A stretch of 64,000 nt of DNA from Timema cristinae (GCA_039000515.1 JBCFYV010011135.1:10974339-11038338), one strand, 5' to 3'; counted from the stretch's first letter, positions 49,724 through 60,968 are shown. Notes: generated by a model not told the origin, from the letters alone. Made by a program: numbers and translations.

Positions 49724-51198
49724 AAACGAGTATATGTCACCAAAGAACTGAGATATGCTCTTAATATTAGATAATTGATGTTTTAGTAAGCTTTGTGTTC
49801 ATAAATAAGCATATCCATCATATTAAGTATCAATATTAGGGTATTTGATAAATTAACACCAGCAAACATTAAACAAGTGATTGATTAAATAGTAAACTAT
49901 ATAGTATTATGATATTATTTTTAATGTGTTACAAATGTTTATGCATGAGAACTATTATTATTTTGTGTTGAGTTAAATATTAAATTTATTTAAATAAAAT
50001 TGTTTTAATTTGAATGATGCTTCCTTTATTTCCTTACAAAATTTTGAAATACGTATATGCATAAATGTACTCAAGAAAATAAGCGCACTAAATAAACCTA
50101 ATGGCTTTATTCATCAAGGGAGAGAGAGGGTTCGATATTCTCATTTGGATGTCAAGGGGGTAAAAGGTATAACAATTTGAGAACCGCTGCCCTAGACGCA
50201 ACCTCTATCACACCAAATTTCTGGGATGAAACTTCAACCTTGTGTATTATATTTTTGTATCAGACTAATTTTAATAAATTGCATTGTAAAATGAATAGTA
50301 TGTCTTTGGTTAAATTTTACAATTTATGATTCAGTGTGTCATGTCCCTCGGTGAGGGTCTTGTAATCTCTTTTTGGTGTTCATAGGGGCCAGTATCTCAA
50401 TTGCTTAGAATCTGAATTTGTAAAAGTAATTGTGTTAATGCACTGTGACAGTTGGAGACGAGTTAACTAAGTCTTCTTTTGGAGCGGAATTGTTCTACCA
50501 TTATTTGTGTAGAGTTATTTGACCACTTTTATGACTTGGGAGGGTAAGAAAAATTCATATTTATTATCATATTAACGTTAGCTTGATTCTATTGTCTATT
50601 GCCCCACAACTTCTGTGCAGGGACTTCGTTTAGGTCAATTTAGTTGATTTGTATTAATATTTACTCTCGGCCATAGTATATCCAAGTAAGGGCTATTATA
50701 ACGCTTACGAAATAAGCGTGAGATACTCCAAATTGCCACGGAGAATGGAAGCTATTATCTCTGTGTACCAGCTGTGACTGGACTTGCATTGAAATAGGAA
50801 ATATCCTACGCGTTTAAGTGCGGTGCTTGCACAGTGCACAGAATACATATTAATTTCAACTATACTTCTTTTTGTGAATAAATATATAAACTTGATAATA
50901 TTAGTATGGATTGCTTAGAGCTTTATTATGAATACTGTCACATCTAACGTCCCAACCTTTGGACGCGTGCTACTATTTCTCTGTTCTGTTATGTTTGAAA
51001 AAATAGGTTTTTGAAATATACTTACATTATTGTAAAATAAACACTTGACTGGACAGAGACAGTAATGAATGAGTGCTAAAGGAGTGTGGTTTGAAAGGGA
51101 ATCCAATAGGTTAATGTGAAAGAAGTGTCTTAGGTTGGCTTGGGCATATTAAGAGAGTGAGTATGGATCGAATGACGTAACAAATATATGAAGGTAGA

Positions 51199-51465
51199 GT
51201 GTGTGGATCAAAAGGAATGGGTAGGCCATGTGAGACAAGGCTAAATGTTGTAGATGAATATGTGAAAAAGAAAACCATTAAGAGTTTTAAGAATAAAAGA
51301 CCATTCATGACATGGTGTATGGATATTGTTGAAGCGAAGAGAATATGCGAGGATAGGGAAGTGTGGAGAAAGTTAATGAGGATGGACTTAGTACTAAATT
51401 GTTGTTTAGCTGTATGCACAGTTTCTTGCATACCCCGTAAAGGAATGGCGTGGTTATGTATGTAG
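51199..51465 (+). pseudogene. Reverse-transcriptase C-terminal tail remnant, copy B
   Basis: An open stretch of 88 codons contains GRPCETRLNVVDEY and MDIVEAKRICEDREVWRKLM. A pattern of GRP-x-x-x-W/R, a helical spacer, then EAKR-x-x-x-DRE-x-W-R is the familiar end of LINE reverse-transcriptase polyproteins. Neither the catalytic core nor an upstream frame is present, and it ends at the (TATG)n array. I infer a decayed LINE 3' fragment; a small host gene is much less likely. Confidence 0.5.
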
Positions 51466-51682
51466 GCCTATGTATGTATGTATGTATGTATTGTATGTAT
51501 TATGTATGTATGTATGTATGTATATGTATGTATGTATGTATGATATGTATATAGATGTATGTATTGGTATTATGTATGTATGTATGTATGTATTATAGTA
51601 TGTATGTATATAGGTATGTATGTATGTATATGATGTATGTATGTATGATGTATGTATGTATATAGGTATGTATGTATGTATG

Positions 51683-51713
<31 letters not shown>

Positions 51714-51941
51714 TATAGGTATGTATGTATGTATATATGTATGTATGTATATGTATGTATGTATGTATATAGGTATATGTATGTATGTATGTATTAGTAT
51801 GTATGTATGTATGTATGTATATAGGTATGTATGTATGTATGTATGTATGTATTAGTATGTATGTAGTATGTATGTATGTATTATGTAAAGTATGTATGTA
51901 ATGTAATGTATGTATAGTATGTATGTATTGTACGAATTGAC
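51455..51941. repeat. (TATG)n array, copy B
   Basis: Counterpart of 13141-13631, with a different number and order of units and interruptions, as expected for alleles of a long microsatellite. Confidence 0.97.
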
Positions 51942-52201
51942 ATCGAATTCAAGCATGAAGATATACTAGCGAATGAACACTATTTCAACAACACCGAAGA
52001 ATAAACCATATTGTACTCACCAAGAAGTGCCCCGTTTCTCGGCTAGTGTGTCTCGACTCTCGTTAAACAACATCCCTGTTCGCGAGCACTTTTTCTGCAC
52101 CGAGTGTGAAAACAAGACTAAACGAGTGAAAGGTGTGGCAAATTGGGCGCGAGGTCGCCCGTTGCATCATGGGAATAACCTCGTGATAGACAAGTGATGT
52201 T

Positions 52202-53205
52202 CTACGCGCCCCTCCAATGATCTAGTTGTTTCCTTTAGTGACTTACGACCCCTTCCCTCTGTTCCGTGTGATTATTCTTTGATGTTCTTTTGTTTCCCCT
52301 ATGTTCCCCTCCCCTAGGAGAATAACGCTTTATATACGGGTTCGGTTTGTGTTGTAAACTCACTTCTTGAATCAACCGTGTCGCTAGACACTTGCTCTAA
52401 GATGGGATTTTTCCCAAGGTATATACAAAATTAATTGCGGGCTTACTTTCTGTTATTTTGGGTTAAATCACTATTTTTTGTAAACATGATGAATTACGTA
52501 GCCCAACGTGTCGTAATATATTTCATTACAGGTTAAATGTATTATTGGGAGTTTTTGCTCTTCCGGTGTGGTAAACAATGGTTAAAACCATGAGGGACAT
52601 TATCTCTTTGTATTTTTTTGATCTTACATCTTTTAAGGCGTAATACCTGGATAATATGGGAAATGTTTTTAGCCCTTAAGGCTAAATATTGTTTGTACTT
52701 ATTTTTTTATGGATAAGTGTATGATTTACTATCTCCTTTAAAAGATAGATTTTGGTTGCCATAAATAGTTGTGTTTGTAAATTGAAATTTCTGAGTCATA
52801 TGATTCAATCCGAATTTGAAACGCGGATGGTTGGCCTGTGGCAGCTAGTTATTGTTATTATACTGCGGGTTGCCGCGGAGAACCATAGAGAAGTTATATA
52901 TTAATCTTGGAAATAATTGTTAGGACAAATGTTGTTATGGCAACAGTACAACAGTATTATCATGGGCATAACCCTGTTCTTCATATATCTATATAAATAT
53001 AAATATATTTTATTTATTGTTACCTATATTCATATATATATATATATATATTGTTATATTTTTCAAATAAATATTTATTTACTTCACATGCGATCTTTAA
53101 TTTACTATTGCAGGTAAAAAAGTCATTGTCTTTACTCTAAGGATTCTCGCCCCTTTTTCCCCCCCTAGACTGATAGTACAAAATAACGGGTGATGGTTGG
53201 GATGG
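52202..53205 (+). other. Unassigned; possibly part of an LTR
   Basis: A TTTATATACGGGTTCGGTTT stretch near 52329 with a TAAACTCACTTCTTG about 35 bases on, and AATAAA near 53068 before a TG-rich end, recall LTR promoter and polyadenylation layouts. No paired LTR or internal coding region goes with it, so this is only a suggestion. The rest is AT-rich and unrecognised. Confidence 0.25.
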
Positions 53206-53318
53206 TAGGTATGTATGTATGTATGTGTGTATGTATGTATGTATGTATGTATGTATGTATGTATGTATGTATGTATGTATGTATGTATATATGTAATTAC
53301 CTATGTATGTATGTATGT
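53206..53318. repeat. (TATG)n array left of the Gypsy element
   Basis: About 110 bp of GTAT repeats with one GTGT variant and a TATATATGTAATTACC interruption, ending where the LTR starts. Confidence 0.95.
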
Positions 53319-54628
53319 TAACCATCCTTAAATGGTTTAGGCGTTTATTTAGTTAAATCATAGGGATCCTTATTGACCACCGCTCAAGTTAATTAATTTT
53401 CCCTATTTGATTATTTAAGTATATTGTATATAAGGCAGGGACCACGCAAAAACAAAACAGGAGATAACAAGATACTAAGCCTTGGCCAGTTTATTTAAAA
53501 ATATAACAAGATGTAAAATATAAAAAAATATATATATGACATAATATTTAGAATTTAAGCTTGGCGCATTCTTACTCGCTCTGGTCATCAAAACATAGAT
53601 ACTCCTGATTAACTAGTCAAAAAAATATATCATGACGACTACTTAAAGTACTATACTTAGTTCTCCTAAACTAGCATACCCTACGTTTGTTAACCCACAG
53701 AATTTAGTATATAAACATATTGAAAGTTACTTCAAATAAATTTCTAATCAAAACAATGTAGCATGACAAATATTTAAATCACTAAACTTAGTTTTCCAAA
53801 ACCTACTTTGTTTAACCTGCGGAATTAGATATATAAACATATTGAAAGTAAATTGTCCTAAATTTCTAATCATAACAATATAATATAACAAATATCTAAG
53901 CAACTAAATTTAGTTCTCCAAAACCTATTTTGGTTAACCTGCGAAATTAGGTATACAAACATATTGAAAGTTAATTGTAATAAACTTCTACTCGAAACAT
54001 CATAGTACAACAAGTATCCAAAGTACTACATTTAGTTCTGCTAAACTGTTCACATACTGGAGAATCAATTTATAACCTACAGTCTACCATTTAACGATGC
54101 AATATCTCTAACTAGCTCGCCATCATTATGTCAACTTACATTGTTGGGAGTATTAGTTCCTCTAACGGCTAGTGGCATCAAAGAGTGATTTTTCTCATGT
54201 CAAACACTCGCCTTTATTCATTTGAATTCAGAGGGGAAAAAAAAGGGGTTGGAATGAATAGCCATAATTCGATATCATATTGTCCAATCGGCGATTAGAA
54301 GACTTCATCGGCGCCTGCGCAGAACGCTATGAAGTCTTGGTCTTGGATAACGGGGGGGGGGGGGGGGGGGGACGAGTACACGACGATTGAGAGCCAGCCA
54401 AGTTTATCAGATCGCGCACGCGCTTTATTCACTGCCATCGATCTTGATGATGAAACAACAGGTTGTGCTTCCAGTACGTTAGATAGAGTTTGTTTTGTTG
54501 TGTGAGTGGATCGCACTGGTCGAAAAAGCTCGCCTTCGGCCTCGAATGTGTTCTCCGACAGGGCAGTAAAACAGGGTGAGTAGCCAGGCGAACTAAGTGG
54601 TGGCGGTGTAGTATGCGACCACGGTACA
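53319..54628 (-). repeat. 3' LTR of the Gypsy element
   Basis: Aligns with 59689-60968 along its whole length. Outer edge TTAACCATCC at 53319 against the TATG array; inner edge ACGGTACA at 54628, giving TGTACCGTGG as the LTR start in the sense orientation. An A+T-rich half (53.3-54.25 kb) and a GC-richer half with a poly-G run at about 54351-54371. A 205-codon frame (54295-54912) crosses the LTR boundary, starts at TTG and is not called. Confidence 0.9.
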
Positions 54629-55309
54629 AATCCTCCGCCCCTACACGAGGCAGCCTCTTCCGCTCTCAGGAATTCGGGTGGTCCAAGCTTTTGACACAGC
54701 GATCCAAGAGACGTCTTCCTTGATCTCAGTATCAGCAGCTGGTCAACACCGCTCTCCGTCAATCTGGCAAGTGCTCCACGCCTTTCAGCCTGTCCTCGCC
54801 ACCCCAGCAACTGCGCTGTACCAAACCGAAGGCATTTCGGGCTCTTCTGTTCTTTGGCTCGACGACAGGAATGAAGGAGGGATGAAGGATCCCACTGAAC
54901 AAATAAACACAAAGCGAGTACCCAACGAACACCACCAGAATTTTATCTCCCCACTAGCCGTACACAACCTGATATAATACAAGGCATCAGAATCGCAAGC
55001 AAAAATCTAACCTAGCATTCAATGTCACAATTAAAAAAAACAGTCATTATATAACCTTTAGTAAAGATTTCTCTAGTAATTTTACTTTGCTATAACACTG
55101 GGACTATACCAGATCATGATGTCTCCTGCGAGGGTATCATCCATTTATTGGAGTTAACATTGCTTCAACTAGGAGATTCCATCTTATAATCTTAAGTTTA
55201 CAAAATCTGGTAATTATCTCTGTTGCTTAATCTTGCGGGCTTTCCCGGAGATGATAAATAACTTACATACTAACACTTACACTTTTACAGCACGGACTCA
55301 CGCACATAC
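54629..55309 (-). other. 3' untranslated interior and polypurine tract of the Gypsy element
   Basis: In sense orientation AGGGGCGGAGGA (54642-54631) lies three bases before the LTR start, in the place and with the composition of a plus-strand primer (polypurine tract). Between the integrase stop and this tract there is ~670 bp with no env-like frame. Only the left copy of this region exists; the right LTR ends at the equivalent of 54628, which supports the LTR boundary. Confidence 0.6.
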
Positions 55310-56002
55310 TCATCCCTGGACCAGGGATGAGGACTCTTTGATGCCACAGGTTTTAATTTGAGATACGTGGGCCCGCCTGGTGATTGAGGGGTCACCAACA
55401 TCACTAATCAGTACAGTTACAGGGGTGAGGAAGCGCTCCACTCGCCATGGACCATTCCACTTCGGACTGAGTTTTGCTGAGATTTTGTCAATTGTGGAGC
55501 TCTGTGGATAACTTTTATTGAGGACCAGGTCTCCAATAGCAACCGAAACAGGGGCACGTCCAAGGTTATACCTATCAGCCACCTTTTTATGGGCCCTTTT
55601 TAAAGCTTCGAAGGCCTTTTGGCACCTATCTTTATGCGAGAACTTCTCATCCCCGCCCAGCAAGGGGTCCACATCCCATACCGTTAACAGAGGGTGGTTG
55701 AGTTCTCTACCCAGGAACACCGAAGCCGGAGAGGCATTGGTTGACTCATGAAACGCGGAATTAAATGCGACATTTAAGAACTCAATATCACGATCCCATC
55801 TAGCTTGATCAACCGAGTGGAAAATGGTTAAGGCCACCTTAAGATTCCTATTGAAACGCTCCACGTGGTTAGGGCAAGGGTAGTGGGGGCTGGTGGTTAT
55901 GTGTTTAATGCCCCATCCAAAGCACAAGTCTTTGAAAGTGGCAGACCTAAAACAGGGCCCATTATCGCTCACTAAACTTCGGGGGCACCAAATATCGCCC
56001 AC
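55310..56002 (-). pseudogene. Integrase, second half (catalytic D/E and C-terminal domain)
   Basis: This frame begins near the start of IWCPRSLVSDNGPCF and holds the second aspartate (SDNGP, residue 13) and the glutamate in VERFNR (residue 48). They are 34 residues apart, one fewer than the usual 35. It ends with PKWNGPWRVERF, matching the GPY/F module of Ty3/Gypsy integrases, and a stop at 55310. Upstream the protein is in another frame (55972-56982); the break lies at a C5 run near 55980. Integrase inserts the cDNA into chromosomes. Confidence 0.85.
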
Positions 56003-56982
56003 ACGCGTCTAGCAAGCGCGTTAGCAGTGGTCTTTGCTTTCATGTCCCTCAACGGTAAAATAATCACAAATTTAGAGAAAGCATCCAACACAATGAGTAT
56101 ACAAGTATTTCCTAAGGAGGATTGGGGCAGGGGGCCAACATAGTCGACGAACACCTTTTCCCACGGAAGTCGAGTCACATCGGCCGAATGAAGCCCAACT
56201 TTCGTGTTCTGCGCCGGTTTTGCTTTTTGGCAATCTTCACACTGCTTAACTTGCAGTTTCACATCTCTGTACATCCCTGGCCAAAAGAACTCCCTAGAAA
56301 TTTTACGATAAGTTTTAAGTATACCCAGGTGACCACCAACAATAGAATGATGGAAAAAACGCAACAACATTTTGCGTACCACAGTCGGGACAACAATCTT
56401 CCTTCCTTTCCCTTTCCCACTAGATATCACAAGAAGTCCTTTGTAAAGAGAATAAGGACCCACCTCCTCTCCCTTATTTATTTTATCTATTAGTTCCAAG
56501 CACCACGAGTCACTCCCTTGATGATCTCGAATCGAGATGAATGACTCCGGGATGGAATGAATTATATTAAATGGCTGTACAATATTTTGGGTCTCAATCG
56601 GCTCCAGATCTTCCGCGATCCGAGATAGGGCATCAGCAGTCACGTTATCCCTTCCAGGAACGTGATGCGTGCTGAATTTGTATTTCGAAAGGCGTAGCAC
56701 CCACCTCCCGATCTTTCCTAACTGCTTTGGGTGTCGCCACATCCATGACAACGCCATGTTGTCAGTGTATAGTTCGAATTCGCGCTGTTCTAGATAGTCA
56801 GAGAATTTCTCAACGCCCACAACACATGACAGACATTCTTTCTCGAAAGCACTATATTTCTGTTCTGCCTGAGACAAGGTTTTGCTCGCAAAGGCCACGG
56901 GACGAACACCGTCCGCAGTTCTCTGGGACAAAACCGCGCAAGGGCGACAGAAGAAGCGTCGACATGAAGAAGGAATGGGCAA
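55972..56982 (-). pseudogene. RNase H and integrase first half
   Basis: Residues ~20-120 are RNase H: E48 in SAFEKECL, D74 in YTDN and D114 in TADALS match its acidic residues; the first aspartate (LLHVDAS) lies upstream in a third frame at about 56960. Residues ~205-252 are the integrase zinc finger (HH at 211-212, H218, then C248 and C251 in CEDC). VDYVGPLP gives the first catalytic aspartate (D280). The frame ends at FGAPEV, where the rest of integrase continues one frame over. A stretch in a different frame (56983-57100) joins it to RT. Confidence 0.88.
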
Positions 56983-57097
56983 GTGAAATCGGGCATGTGC
57001 AAAACATCAGGGCTGATCAGTTTGCTCTTGAGAGTTTTGAAAGCACGGGATTGTTCCTCTCCCCAGACAAATGAGACACCTTTTTTCTTTAAGTAAT

Positions 57098-57805
57098 TTA
57101 AGGGGCAGCAATTTCAGAGAAATGCGGGATAAAGCGTGCGTAGTAAGCGCACATGCCAACGAAACGCATCACACCCTTTATGTTTTTTGGTTGTGGGTAA
57201 TCGACAATGGGTTTCACCCTTTCGGGGTCGACCAGCATATTCCCATTGGAAATAATATACCCAAGATACTTGATAGATTGCTTGGCCCACGTGACCTTGT
57301 CGGGGTTAACAGTCAAACCCGCCAGACGCAAACGGCTCAGTACAATGTCTAAATGTTCAAGATGTTCATCAAGAGAATTACTGTATACACAGATGTCATC
57401 AAGGTAATTAAAGACGAACTTATATTTTAAGTCTGAGAAGATGTGATCCAGAACACGGCTTAATGCCTGGCCACCGATACTAGCGCCCAACGGTACACGA
57501 TTAAATTCGTATAATTGCCAAGGGGTAACAAACGCCGTGAACTTCTCTGACCGCTCTGTGAGAGCGCATTGTAAAAAACTGGCATTCAAGTCAATGAGAC
57601 TATACACTTTAGCGCCCCCTAGATGTTGGAACGCACTCTCCACACTAGGCATGGGGTAGGGATCAAACTGGATTTTTTTATTTACCTTCCTATAGTCTAC
57701 AATCAACCTGTGTCCTTGTCCTTTTCTCGGAATAATAAATGCCGGACTAGCGTACGGGGATTTAGATGGCCTAATCACCCCCTTCCGTTCTAAGTCCTCT
57801 ATCAA
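57098..57805 (-). pseudogene. Reverse transcriptase core
   Basis: 235 codons with the RT motifs in order: GVIRPSKSPYASPAF (residues 9-23), RLIVDYRKVN (33-42), YSLIDLNASF holding catalytic D72, FNRVPLGASI (101-110), the YLDD catalytic box at 134-137, and KYLGYIIS. The order and sequences fit the Ty3/Gypsy RT. The N-terminal part lies in another frame (57802-58059), and the frame ends at a stop by a C4 run near 57100 with RNase H following in other frames. It copies the element RNA into cDNA. Confidence 0.92.
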
Positions 57806-58059
57806 CTCGCGAATATTCTCATTTTGGGTGGGTTACATGAATAGGGACCCGACCTAACCGGAATCTCGTCCGTGACTACAATATCATAGGGGAGTATGTC
57901 ACATTTTCCCCAGACGGGTGTTATGACATCCGAGTACTTCTTAATCAAGGTATTATCGCGATCTTCATCGCTTCCTAAGTGACTACACCACATGGGTCTA
58001 GAACATAGACACAATGGCACTTTAATCTGAGAATTAAACCCAAAACTTAAATGTCCCAA
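57802..58059 (-). pseudogene. RT N-terminal segment in a shifted frame
   Basis: Contains VVTDEIPVRSGPYSCNPPK, the segment preceding RT in Gypsy polyproteins. It sits in a frame different from both the protease upstream (58034-58477) and the RT core downstream, which share one frame. Two compensating small indels therefore bracket it, near 58040 and near 57810. Confidence 0.75.
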
Positions 58060-58477
58060 GCCTAAGTCTTAAGATACCTCTAGTATCCCACAAAAAGTCC
58101 ATTCCTAATATGACGTCGCATACTAGTTTGCTTACAACATATAACTTTCTTTTCCAAGAAAAACGATTAATTTTGAGAGACGGATAAACAAATCTGTCAA
58201 TAATAATGCTACATCCATTCCCTAAAACAAATGTACGGGGAGCACACTTATTTATTTGAACGTCACATTTGAGTTTACTACCCCGGATGCTACTCAGAAA
58301 CTCAGCATTAATGAACGATGCGTTAGCGCCCGTGTCGACTAAAGCGGCACCGTGATTTGACCCAATACAAAATTCGACCATGGGGATAGGGGTCCCGAGT
58401 GGTTTATTAATATTAGTAAAGCGTCGTGTAACTTTACCACTCCTCAGGTTACACGTCACACGTTTCCCGCCGGACAT
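58034..58477 (-). CDS. Aspartic protease region, start of Pol
   Basis: The frame entered by the -1 shift. It carries the aspartic protease active site ALVDTGANASF, with LGMDFLW as the second conserved strand. It cuts the Gag-Pol precursor. An ATG occurs at 58477, but expression is expected by frameshifting from gag: the two frames overlap by 22 bases. The frame is broken at 58034 by a small indel or consensus error. Confidence 0.85.
   Translation of the reverse strand: MSGGKRVTCNLRSGKVTRRFTNINKPLGTPIPMVEFCIGSNHGAALVDTGANASFINAEFLSSIRGSKLKCDVQINKCAPRTFVLGNGCSIIIDRFVYPSLKINRFSWKRKLYVVSKLVCDVILGMDFLWDTRGILRLRLGTFKFWV
58397..58468 (-). promoter_or_regulatory. Programmed -1 frameshift signal (slippery heptamer plus pseudoknot)
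   Basis: On the sense (minus) strand GGGAAAC (58468-58462) lies in the gag frame as G GGA AAC, two codons before the gag TGA (58458-58456). After 6 bases a perfect 8-bp stem follows: CGTGTAAC (58455-58448) with GTTACACG (58432-58425) around a 15-base loop. In the loop GAGTGGT (58442-58436) is complementary to ACCACTC (58403-58397), so an H-type pseudoknot can form. Slipping back one base continues directly into the protease frame (GKRVTC). Confidence 0.85.
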
Positions 58478-59580
58478 TGGTACCGGAGGTGCCCTAATTG
58501 CTTACAACCAAAACATCTACCTCGAGATAGGTCGCGACTATTATTCCCTCCTCGATGTCCAGTAGGTTTGCTATTATAAGGTCTATTAATCACGGGGGGC
58601 GTCTGAGAATATGTAAGCTGACCAAAGCTGTTTTTTGACTTCTGGTAAAAAGGGGTTGATGAAGCGGAGGGTTTAGAAACTGTAATAGGGTGCTTCTCAA
58701 AATATTCCCGTTCACCCAAAAGTGATCCCTCAATTTTGGAAGCCAGAGAGTACAACTCTGAAAAGGAACACGGCAATTGGGAAAATACAAAATGTCTCCT
58801 AGTAAGAGGCGACACATTCTCTAGAATAATTTCTACGATTTGTCGCTCACTGAGTTTTAAATTGAGGATGCTCGCTGCTTCTGACACAGAAAGAATAAAA
58901 ATCCTAAGAGACTCGTGTGGAAGTTGGAAACGGTACACGAATTCTGAACATAAACGTTCCCTCTCTCTCCTAGAAACTAGAGAGTCAAATATGTTATCCA
59001 TAACAGTAAACCAGGGGGTCCCCTGACTTATCCCCTCGGAGATAAGGTGTGTTAAGAACCCTGAAGTTTTCCCCAGACATAACACTAATATTTCCGCGTC
59101 CTCAACCAGACGTAATTTATGGACTTTGTTTACTTCCAGCAGGAAAGCGAACAACGCGGAACTATTCTGTCCATCACACACAGGAATGCGATTCAACCAA
59201 TCACTGACTACTTTGGACCGAGTCCTACTATCATGTGAACCGTCTGACCGAACAATAATATGGTTAGAGAGTGGGTTCTGCGAAGATAACGTGTTACCAA
59301 CAGGATCTAATGGGGCCTGCCTCTCAACACTGGTCATAGGGACCTCTCTATTCCTACCGACCACCTGACCGGGCACATCACTATTATCAACGTCAGAAAA
59401 TAATGGATTTTTCTCACCCAACTCCCGAGACAGCATGGTCCTCAATTCACGAACAGTGGATTCGGGGTTAACGGCTATCCCTCGGCCCACGAGCTCCGCA
59501 ATTAACGCCTCTCGGTTTAGCTTGTATACTTGAGATTTACTGCCAAGTATTTCAGAAGTGTCCAGCGGTGTCCGATCCAT
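58456..59580 (-). CDS. gag: Gag polyprotein
   Basis: 374 residues from the first ATG (59580), intact to TGA at 58456. The N-terminal ~50 residues (YKLNREALIAELVGRGIAV, TVRELRTMLSREL) form a SAP-like helical module seen in many insect Gypsy Gags. The middle part (about residues 115-300) is the putative capsid region. A CCHC zinc knuckle (CFGCKQLGHLRYQC, C-X2-C-X4-H-X4-C) lies at about residues 356-369, five residues before the end, and binds the genomic RNA. Gag forms the virus-like particle. It is the only undamaged long frame of the element. Confidence 0.9.
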   Translation of the reverse strand: MDRTPLDTSEILGSKSQVYKLNREALIAELVGRGIAVNPESTVRELRTMLSRELGEKNPLFSDVDNSDVPGQVVGRNREVPMTSVERQAPLDPVGNTLSSQNPLSNHIIVRSDGSHDSRTRSKVVSDWLNRIPVCDGQNSSALFAFLLEVNKVHKLRLVEDAEILVLCLGKTSGFLTHLISEGISQGTPWFTVMDNIFDSLVSRRERERLCSEFVYRFQLPHESLRIFILSVSEAASILNLKLSERQIVEIILENVSPLTRRHFVFSQLPCSFSELYSLASKIEGSLLGEREYFEKHPITVSKPSASSTPFYQKSKNSFGQLTYSQTPPVINRPYNSKPTGHRGGNNSRDLSRGRCFGCKQLGHLRYQCPAGNV

Positions 59581-59659
59581 GGCGTAGAACGAGGATTGTA
59601 ACAAACAAACAACAATTTGAGTGCAATGATCAAAAAGATATAAATATAAATATAAATAT

Positions 59660-59688
59660 AAAACCCTGTGAAGCAGAGTGGGGGCAGC
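59660..59688 (-). promoter_or_regulatory. Candidate primer-binding region of the Gypsy element
   Basis: The expected site is just inside the 5' LTR. There is no TGG-initiated stretch complementary to a tRNA 3' end. The complement of this site reads AGCAGAGTGGGGGCAGC, close to the 5' end of eukaryotic initiator tRNA-Met (AGCAGAGTGGCGCAGC, from general knowledge). Priming from an internal or 5' tRNA fragment, as copia does with a half-tRNA, would fit but is speculative. Confidence 0.25.
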
Positions 59689-60968
59689 TTAACCATCCAT
59701 AAATGGTTTAGGCATTTATTTAGTTAAATCACAGGGATCCTTATTGACCACCGCTCAAGTTAAGTAATTTTCCCTATTTGATTATTTAAGTATATTGTAT
59801 ATAAGGCAGGGACCACGCAAAAACAAAACAGGAGATAACAAGATACTAAGCCTTGGCCAGTTTATTTAAAAATATAACAAGATGTAAAATATAAAAATAT
59901 ATATATATATGACATAATATTTAGAATTTAAGCTTGGCGCATTCTTACTCGCTCTGGTCATCAAAACATAGATACTCCTGATTAACTAGTCAAAAAAATA
60001 TATCATGACGACTACTTAAAGTACTATACTTAGTTCTCCTAAACTAGCATACCCTACGTTTGTTAACCCACAGAATTTAGTATATAAACATATTGAAAGT
60101 TACTTCAAATAAATTTCTAATCAAAACAATGTAGCATGACAAATATTTAAATTACTAAACTTAGTTTTCCAAAACCTACCTTGTTTAAACTGCGGAATTA
60201 GATATATAAACATATTGAAAGTAAATTGTCCTAAATTTCTAATCATAACAATATAATATAACAAATATCTAAGCAACTAAATTTAGTTCTTCAAAACCTA
60301 TTTTGGTTAATCTGCGAAATTAGGTATACAAACATATTGAAAGTTAATTGTAATAAACTTCTACTCGAAACATCATAGTACAACAAGTATCCAAAGTACT
60401 ACATTTAGTTCTGCTAAACTGTTCACATACTGGAGAATCAATTTATAACCTACAGTCTACCATTTAACGATGCAATATCTCTAACTAGCTCGCCATCATT
60501 ATGTCAACTTACATTGTTGGGAGTATTAGTTCCTCTAACGGCCAGTGGCATCAAAGAGTGATTTTTCTCATGTCAAACACTCGCCTTTATTCATTTGAAT
60601 TCAGAGGGGAAAAAAAGGGGTTGGAATGAATAGCCATAATTCGATATCATATTGTCCAATCGGCGATTAGAAGACCTCATCGGCGCCTGCGCATAACGCT
60701 ATGAAGTCTTGGTCTTGGATAACGGGGGGGGGGGGGGGGTGACGAGTACACGACGATTGAGAGCCAGCCAAGTTTATCAGATCGCGCACGCGCTTTATTC
60801 ACTGCCATCGATCTTGATGATGAAACAACAGGTTGTGCTTCCGGTACGTTAGATAAGTTGTTGTTGTGTGAGTGGATGCATGGTCGAAAGCTGCTCGCTC
60901 GAATGGTCTCGACAGGCAGTAAACAGGTGATACATGCATAAGTGGTGCGTTAGTATGCGACACGGTAT
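59689..60968 (-). repeat. 5' LTR of the Gypsy element
   Basis: Pairs with 53319-54628. From 59689 to ~60850 it matches closely (about 1% substitutions); the last ~120 bp before the (TATG)n array lose many single bases relative to the left LTR, which looks like poor consensus. In sense orientation it would carry the promoter. Confidence 0.9.

Larger units (their letters stand above)
53319..60968 (-). mobile_element. Ty3/Gypsy LTR retrotransposon
   Basis: Minus-strand element of about 7.65 kb: 5' LTR at the right (59689-60968), gag, a -1 frameshift signal, pol in the order protease-RT-RNase H-integrase (the Ty3/Gypsy order), a purine-rich tract, and 3' LTR at the left (53319-54628). No env-like frame is supported. 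LTRs differ by roughly a dozen substitutions over the cleanly aligned ~1.1 kb, so insertion is recent. Pol has about five frame changes, several at homopolymers, which may be mutations or consensus errors. Both flanks are (TATG)n, so a target duplication cannot be resolved. Confidence 0.92.

Noticed and set aside
54295..54912. 205-codon minus-strand frame as an env-like or accessory gene of the Gypsy element
   Set aside because: Starts at TTG, crosses the LTR boundary and polypurine tract, and contains a poly-G-run-encoded proline stretch; no signal peptide or recognisable domain.
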